The position numbers and the translations under genes are program-made. The notes below the pieces were generated by a model. That model was not told where the DNA came from, made no database searches, and saw only the letters and a program-made list of their open reading frames with translations. This document shows, piece after piece, positions 53,947 to 57,180 of a DNA stretch of 57,180 nucleotides. The DNA lies in the NCBI GenBank assembly GCA_012960245.1, contig DUBO01000052.1, positions 577-57,756 of the forward strand, written 5' to 3'. The DNA comes from Candidatus Binatota bacterium. GTDB lineage: Bacteria > Desulfobacterota > Binatia > UBA1149. Within the stretch, counting starts at the first letter, position 1. The number at the start of each line of letters is the position of its first letter.

Positions 53947-55647
53947 ATGAAGACCGTCCGCCCCAAGAACGTCGCAGCCATTCTGGGCCTTTTTATTTTT
54001 GTTGCCCTGGCCACAGCGCCCGCCGCCTTTGCGGGCCCGGACTCTGAGACCAAGTGCAAGATGAACAAGCTCAAGCAGGCCGGTAAGGCCGGCCTGTGCA
54101 GGCTCAAGGCCGAGGCCAAGGCCGAGATCAAAGGCACCACCGCCGACGTGTCCAAGTGTGCGAGCAAGCTGGCCGCAGCTTTTGCCAAGGTCGAAGCCAA
54201 GGAGCAGTGCCGCGCGGGTGGCACCGTGGCCGCGGTGGAGCCCAGGCTCGAGTTGGTCGCTTCGCAGGTTACACTCGAGTTGGTCGGAAACGGCGACTCG
54301 ACCAAGACCGCCTCTAAGTGCCGTGCGGCCAAGCTCAAGGCTTCCGGTAAACAGCTGGCTTGCGTTCTCAAGGCCCAGTCCAAGGCTGAAGCCAAGGGTG
54401 CCGCGACCGATTTTACCAAGTGTGACTCCAAGTTTGCGGCCGGTTTCCAGAAAGCCGAAACCAAGGCCGGCGGCCAGTGCCCTTCGACAGGAGACACCGC
54501 CGCCGTGTCGTCTCACATTGACGACGCCTACATCGAGATCGAAGCCGACCTGGCCGACCTCGGCGTAGAAGACTTCGCTGAGCTGCGTGAATACGGCGTG
54601 GGCAACAAGTCGCTCACGCTGGTCGACAGCAGCAGGACGGTGCCCGCTAACGGCACTTTTCCCGGTGCCGCCGAACGCAGCCTGGAAGTAGAGATCTGGT
54701 ACCCGTCCACAATCTCGCCGGTGTTTGGACAGTTTGTGAACGCGCCCCTGCAGGCCTCCGGTGTTCCGTGGCCGGTGGTGGTGCGCGCGCACGGTTTCGG
54801 TGGAGTCAACAGTGATTCGGCCAACCTCACCCGCCACCTCGCCAGTCGAGGCTACATAGTAATAGCCCCCAACTTTCCGCTGTCGTGGTTGTTTGCCCCC
54901 GGTGGTTCGACGCTTCTCGACCTGGCGAACCAGGCACTGGACCTTTCCTTCATGCTCGACAGCCTCGAGGCCATGAACGCCGACCCTAATGATTTCTTCT
55001 ACGGGGCGATAGACACCAGCCGCGTAGGTGCCACCGGTCACTCGCTGGGCGGAGCCACCGTGCTGCTGTCAGGCTACCACGTGGATCTCTTAGACCCGCG
55101 CATAGACGCCGTGGTGGCGCTCGCTCCCTTTGCCTGCGCGTTTACCGAGACCTTTTACGACGGCGGCAGCGCACCGCTGATGATACTGGGCGGTGACGAG
55201 GACCTCATCACCCCCTACAACAGCAACCAGGCCGTGCCCTACAGCTTGGCCGATCCGTCAAAATTCCTGGTTACCCTCGACGGCGGCACCCACATGAGCT
55301 TCGCCGACAGGCTCACCTTCGCCCCAGAAGAAAACGGCGACGAGGCAATCTGCACCGGCGTGTTTCTCCAACCCGGTGACCCGAGACCCCTGCCGTCCAG
55401 TGGCGGCTTCGACCCAAGCTTTCTCGGCGGTGCCGCCGCCGGGATAGACACCGCGGGGTCGGCCTGCGAGCCTATCTGCCCCCTGCCCCCGCCCACGCAC
55501 ATGCTCTTTGCCCGCCAGCACGAACTCACGCGCGCGGCGACGCTGGCGTTCTTTGAGATGCAGATCCACGGTGGGGTTTCAGCCGCTCGCCTGGTGCGCA
55601 CCGGCCTTGGCAGCGCCGCGGACGTCACGGTGCTTACGGCCGAGTAG
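53947..55647 (+). CDS. Secreted alpha/beta hydrolase with two N-terminal Cys/Lys-rich repeat domains
   Basis: 566 residues. A signal peptide (FIFVALATAPAAFA) is followed by two copies of an Ala/Lys/Cys-rich domain: KCKMNKLKQAGKAGLCRLKA and KCRAAKLKASGKQLACVLKA lead, and KCASKLAAAFAKVEAKEQC and KCDSKFAAGFQKAETKAGGQC close, each with four Cys at matching places. Then comes an alpha/beta hydrolase: PVVVRAHGFGGV (oxyanion), ATGHSLGGATVLLSGYH (nucleophile Ser), ILGGDEDLITPYN (acid) and LDGGTHMSFAD (His). It resembles PAF-acetylhydrolase/chlorophyllase-type lipases. GGGAG precedes the ATG. Confidence 0.85.
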   Translation: MKTVRPKNVAAILGLFIFVALATAPAAFAGPDSETKCKMNKLKQAGKAGLCRLKAEAKAEIKGTTADVSKCASKLAAAFAKVEAKEQCRAGGTVAAVEPRLELVASQVTLELVGNGDSTKTASKCRAAKLKASGKQLACVLKAQSKAEAKGAATDFTKCDSKFAAGFQKAETKAGGQCPSTGDTAAVSSHIDDAYIEIEADLADLGVEDFAELREYGVGNKSLTLVDSSRTVPANGTFPGAAERSLEVEIWYPSTISPVFGQFVNAPLQASGVPWPVVVRAHGFGGVNSDSANLTRHLASRGYIVIAPNFPLSWLFAPGGSTLLDLANQALDLSFMLDSLEAMNADPNDFFYGAIDTSRVGATGHSLGGATVLLSGYHVDLLDPRIDAVVALAPFACAFTETFYDGGSAPLMILGGDEDLITPYNSNQAVPYSLADPSKFLVTLDGGTHMSFADRLTFAPEENGDEAICTGVFLQPGDPRPLPSSGGFDPSFLGGAAAGIDTAGSACEPICPLPPPTHMLFARQHELTRAATLAFFEMQIHGGVSAARLVRTGLGSAADVTVLTAE

Positions 55648-55728
55648 TGCAGAGGCTTCCGGCTCGAACGCGTGCACTTTGACTCAGTCTTGCGCGCGTG
55701 GGATTCGTCGCGACGGGAGTAACCTGCC

Positions 55729-56532
55729 TTGTCCAACGAAGCCATCAGCTACCAGAACATCAGCTACCAGGTCTCCGAGGGCGTCGCCCGACTGACGCTT
55801 GACCGCCCCGAAGCGATGAACTCGCTCGACCTGCCTACCTGCCGCGAACTGTCAGACGTAGCCATACGCATAGACGAAGACCCCGCCGCGAGGTGTGTGC
55901 TTATAAGCGGCACGGGCAAGGCCTTCTGCGCTGGCGGAGACGTGGCCGCCTTTGCGTCTGCAGGCGACGGAGCCCCTGCCCTGCTCAAGGAAATGACCGG
56001 CTTCATGCACTCGGCATGGTCGCGATTGCTGCGGGGTAACGCCCCGGTGGTTACCGCGGTCAACGGCGTGGCAGCCGGTGCCGGCCTGGCCCTGGCCGCC
56101 TTGTCCGACCTCGTCGTGGCCGCGCGCTCGGCACGCTTCACCATGGCCTACACAGGCATCGGCCTGACACCGGATGGCAGCTCCACCTACTTCTTGAGCC
56201 GCCTGGTCGGCCTGCGACGTGCCCAGGAGCTGGTGCTTACCAATCGCGTGTTGTCGGCCGACGAAGCGCTCGACTGGGGATTGGTCACACGCGTGGTCGA
56301 CGACGAAGAACTCGCGCAGGAAGCCGACAAGCTCGCTGCAAAACTCGCTGCCGGACCCACCCTGGCCTACGGCCGTAGCAGGGCGCTGCTGCTGTCAGGA
56401 CTGCAGGAATCCCTCGAGACACAGATGGAGCTCGAGGCGAGGGCCATCGCCGACTCGGGCCGCACGGCTGACTTTCGCGCGGGCCTGGACGGCTTCGTCA
56501 ACAAAAAACGGCCAATCTTCACAGGAAACTGA
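55729..56532 (+). CDS. Crotonase-fold enoyl-CoA hydratase/isomerase family (PaaG-like)
   Basis: 267 residues from TTG 55729. [15 protein letters not shown] and [18 protein letters not shown] form the two oxyanion-hole segments. The glutamate usual in hydratases is Leu here (AGAGLALA), but [20 protein letters not shown] carries an Asp in the position used by PaaG/epoxy-CoA isomerases. An isomerase role is therefore more likely than a simple hydratase. The haloalkane dehalogenase starts 2 bases after its stop, so the two are probably co-transcribed. The start has an exact ISYQNISYQ repeat. Confidence 0.88.
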   Translation: MSNEAISYQNISYQVSEGVARLTLDRPEAMNSLDLPTCRELSDVAIRIDEDPAARCVLISGTGKAFCAGGDVAAFASAGDGAPALLKEMTGFMHSAWSRLLRGNAPVVTAVNGVAAGAGLALAALSDLVVAARSARFTMAYTGIGLTPDGSSTYFLSRLVGLRRAQELVLTNRVLSADEALDWGLVTRVVDDEELAQEADKLAAKLAAGPTLAYGRSRALLLSGLQESLETQMELEARAIADSGRTADFRAGLDGFVNKKRPIFTGN

Positions 56533-56534
56533 GA

Positions 56535-57180
56535 TTGGCTGATTGGAAGCAACGCAAGGCCTTCACCGACATCAACGGCCTGGCCATGGCCCACGTGGAG
56601 CAGGGCGAGGGAGACCCCATAGTGCTGCTGCACGGCAACCCGACGTCTTCTTACCTCTGGCGTGACGTCATGCCCCCCCTCGAGGGACTCGGCCGCTTGA
56701 TAGCACCCGACCTCGTAGGCATGGGCGACTCCGACAAGCTGCCCGAAAGCGGACCCGGCCACTACACCTTCGTGGAGCACCGCGAATACCTCGATGCATT
56801 GCTCGAGACCCTGGGCGTGACCGAGAACGTGACGCTGGTGGGCCACGACTGGGGCTCGGCCCTGGGTTTTGACTGGGCCCGCCGCCACCCCGAAGCGGTG
56901 AAGGGCATCGCCTACATGGAAGCCATAGTAATGCCTCTCACCTGGGACGAGTGGCCCGACGCGGCCCGTGGCGTCTTCCAGGGCTTCCGCTCGGAAGCGG
57001 GCGAAGACATGGTGCTCGAACAAAACGTCTTCGTTGAGCAAGTGCTGCCCGGCTCCATATTGCGCGACCTCAGCGACGATGAAATGGCCGAGTACCGTCG
57101 ACCTTTTGCGAAGGCGGGTGAAAGCCGGCGGCCCACGCTGACCTGGCCACGACAGATTCCGCTGGCGGGCGAACCCGCCG
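56535..57180 (+). CDS. Haloalkane dehalogenase (cut by the window edge)
   Basis: At least 215 residues from TTG 56535, which follows AGGA at a good distance. [14 protein letters not shown] holds the halide-binding Asn35, [15 protein letters not shown] the nucleophile Asp105 next to Trp106 (the second halide residue), and YMEAIVMP the catalytic Glu129. These match the DhaA/LinB-type family; the catalytic His lies beyond the window. Such enzymes open carbon-halogen bonds of small alkanes. The gene follows the PaaG-like crotonase with a 2-base gap. Confidence 0.88.
   Translation, partial: MADWKQRKAFTDINGLAMAHVEQGEGDPIVLLHGNPTSSYLWRDVMPPLEGLGRLIAPDLVGMGDSDKLPESGPGHYTFVEHREYLDALLETLGVTENVTLVGHDWGSALGFDWARRHPEAVKGIAYMEAIVMPLTWDEWPDAARGVFQGFRSEAGEDMVLEQNVFVEQVLPGSILRDLSDDEMAEYRRPFAKAGESRRPTLTWPRQIPLAGEPA

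Noticed and set aside
53863-55041. Long leftward frame opposite the secreted hydrolase
   Set aside because: Repeated Gly/Leu pattern mirrors the Ala/Lys repeats of the real gene on the other strand.

Overview
The window is a chromosomal stretch of a high-GC Gram-negative bacterium with a deltaproteobacterial flavour (Myxococcota / Desulfobacterota / Binatota-like). Pointers are a membrane-anchored protein with myxobacterial-type CGDG...CDDGN Cys-rich repeats, a DUF507 protein beside groESL, many lipoproteins, a UGA-containing selenoprotein, and peptidoglycan-recycling and lytic transglycosylase genes. Gene density is high, many starts are GTG or TTG, and neighbours often overlap by 1-20 bases. 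No insertion sequence, prophage, CRISPR array or rRNA is visible. The taxonomic placement is an inference from gene content only.

Layout. 1-3.7 kb: edge of a Cys-rich repeat protein, tRNA-Gln(CTG) just behind infA, a CDF metal transporter, a crotonase and two small unknown proteins. 3.7-7.7 kb: a lytic transglycosylase, a zinc-ribbon protein and the overlapping tldD-tldE pair. 7.7-13.7 kb: a sulfatase-fold protein and a hyuA-hyuB hydantoinase/oxoprolinase pair. 13.7-17 kb: phasin-like protein, FmdB zinc ribbon, and maf-yggS-proC. 17-22.8 kb: cell-wall block (Slt70-like transglycosylase, Mpl ligase, class C beta-lactamase-fold hydrolase, LD-carboxypeptidase). 22.9-25.8 kb: DUF507 pair, then groES-groEL with promoter and terminators. 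25.85-28.7 kb: the ribosome/tRNA operon rpsP-khpA-rimM-trmD-RNA methyltransferase-rplS.

28.7-36.7 kb: a seven-gene leftward block: TPR lipoprotein, LolB-like lipoprotein, then a complete oligopeptide ABC transporter (oppA-B-C-D-F). 36.9-39 kb: a membrane protein, then moaB-moaD-moaE for molybdopterin. 39-42.4 kb: miaB, an alpha/beta hydrolase, an outer-membrane barrel candidate and a JAMM/M67 peptidase. 42.4-47.7 kb: a large PEPCK-like P-loop protein of unknown role, two UPF0104 flippase-like membrane proteins and, between them, a DsbA-like lipoprotein whose CxxC is written UxxC with an in-frame TGA. 47.8-53.1 kb: a zinc-ribbon/TPR protein followed by a CbbQ-type AAA ATPase and a CbbO/NorD-type von Willebrand protein. 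53.1-57.2 kb: endonuclease III, a secreted alpha/beta hydrolase with two copies of a Cys/Lys-rich domain, a crotonase and the start of a haloalkane dehalogenase.

The observations most worth following are: (1) the selenocysteine DsbA-like lipoprotein with a SECIS-like hairpin; (2) a MoaD whose Gly-Gly is followed by a 17-residue tail beginning with Cys, with a JAMM peptidase nearby that could in principle trim it; (3) rimM with no ordinary start codon, lying in frame with khpA across one TAG; (4) the CbbQ/CbbO chaperone pair without RuBisCO or NO reductase; (5) the PEPCK-like P-loop protein; and (6) the duplicated Cys/Lys domain fused to a hydrolase.
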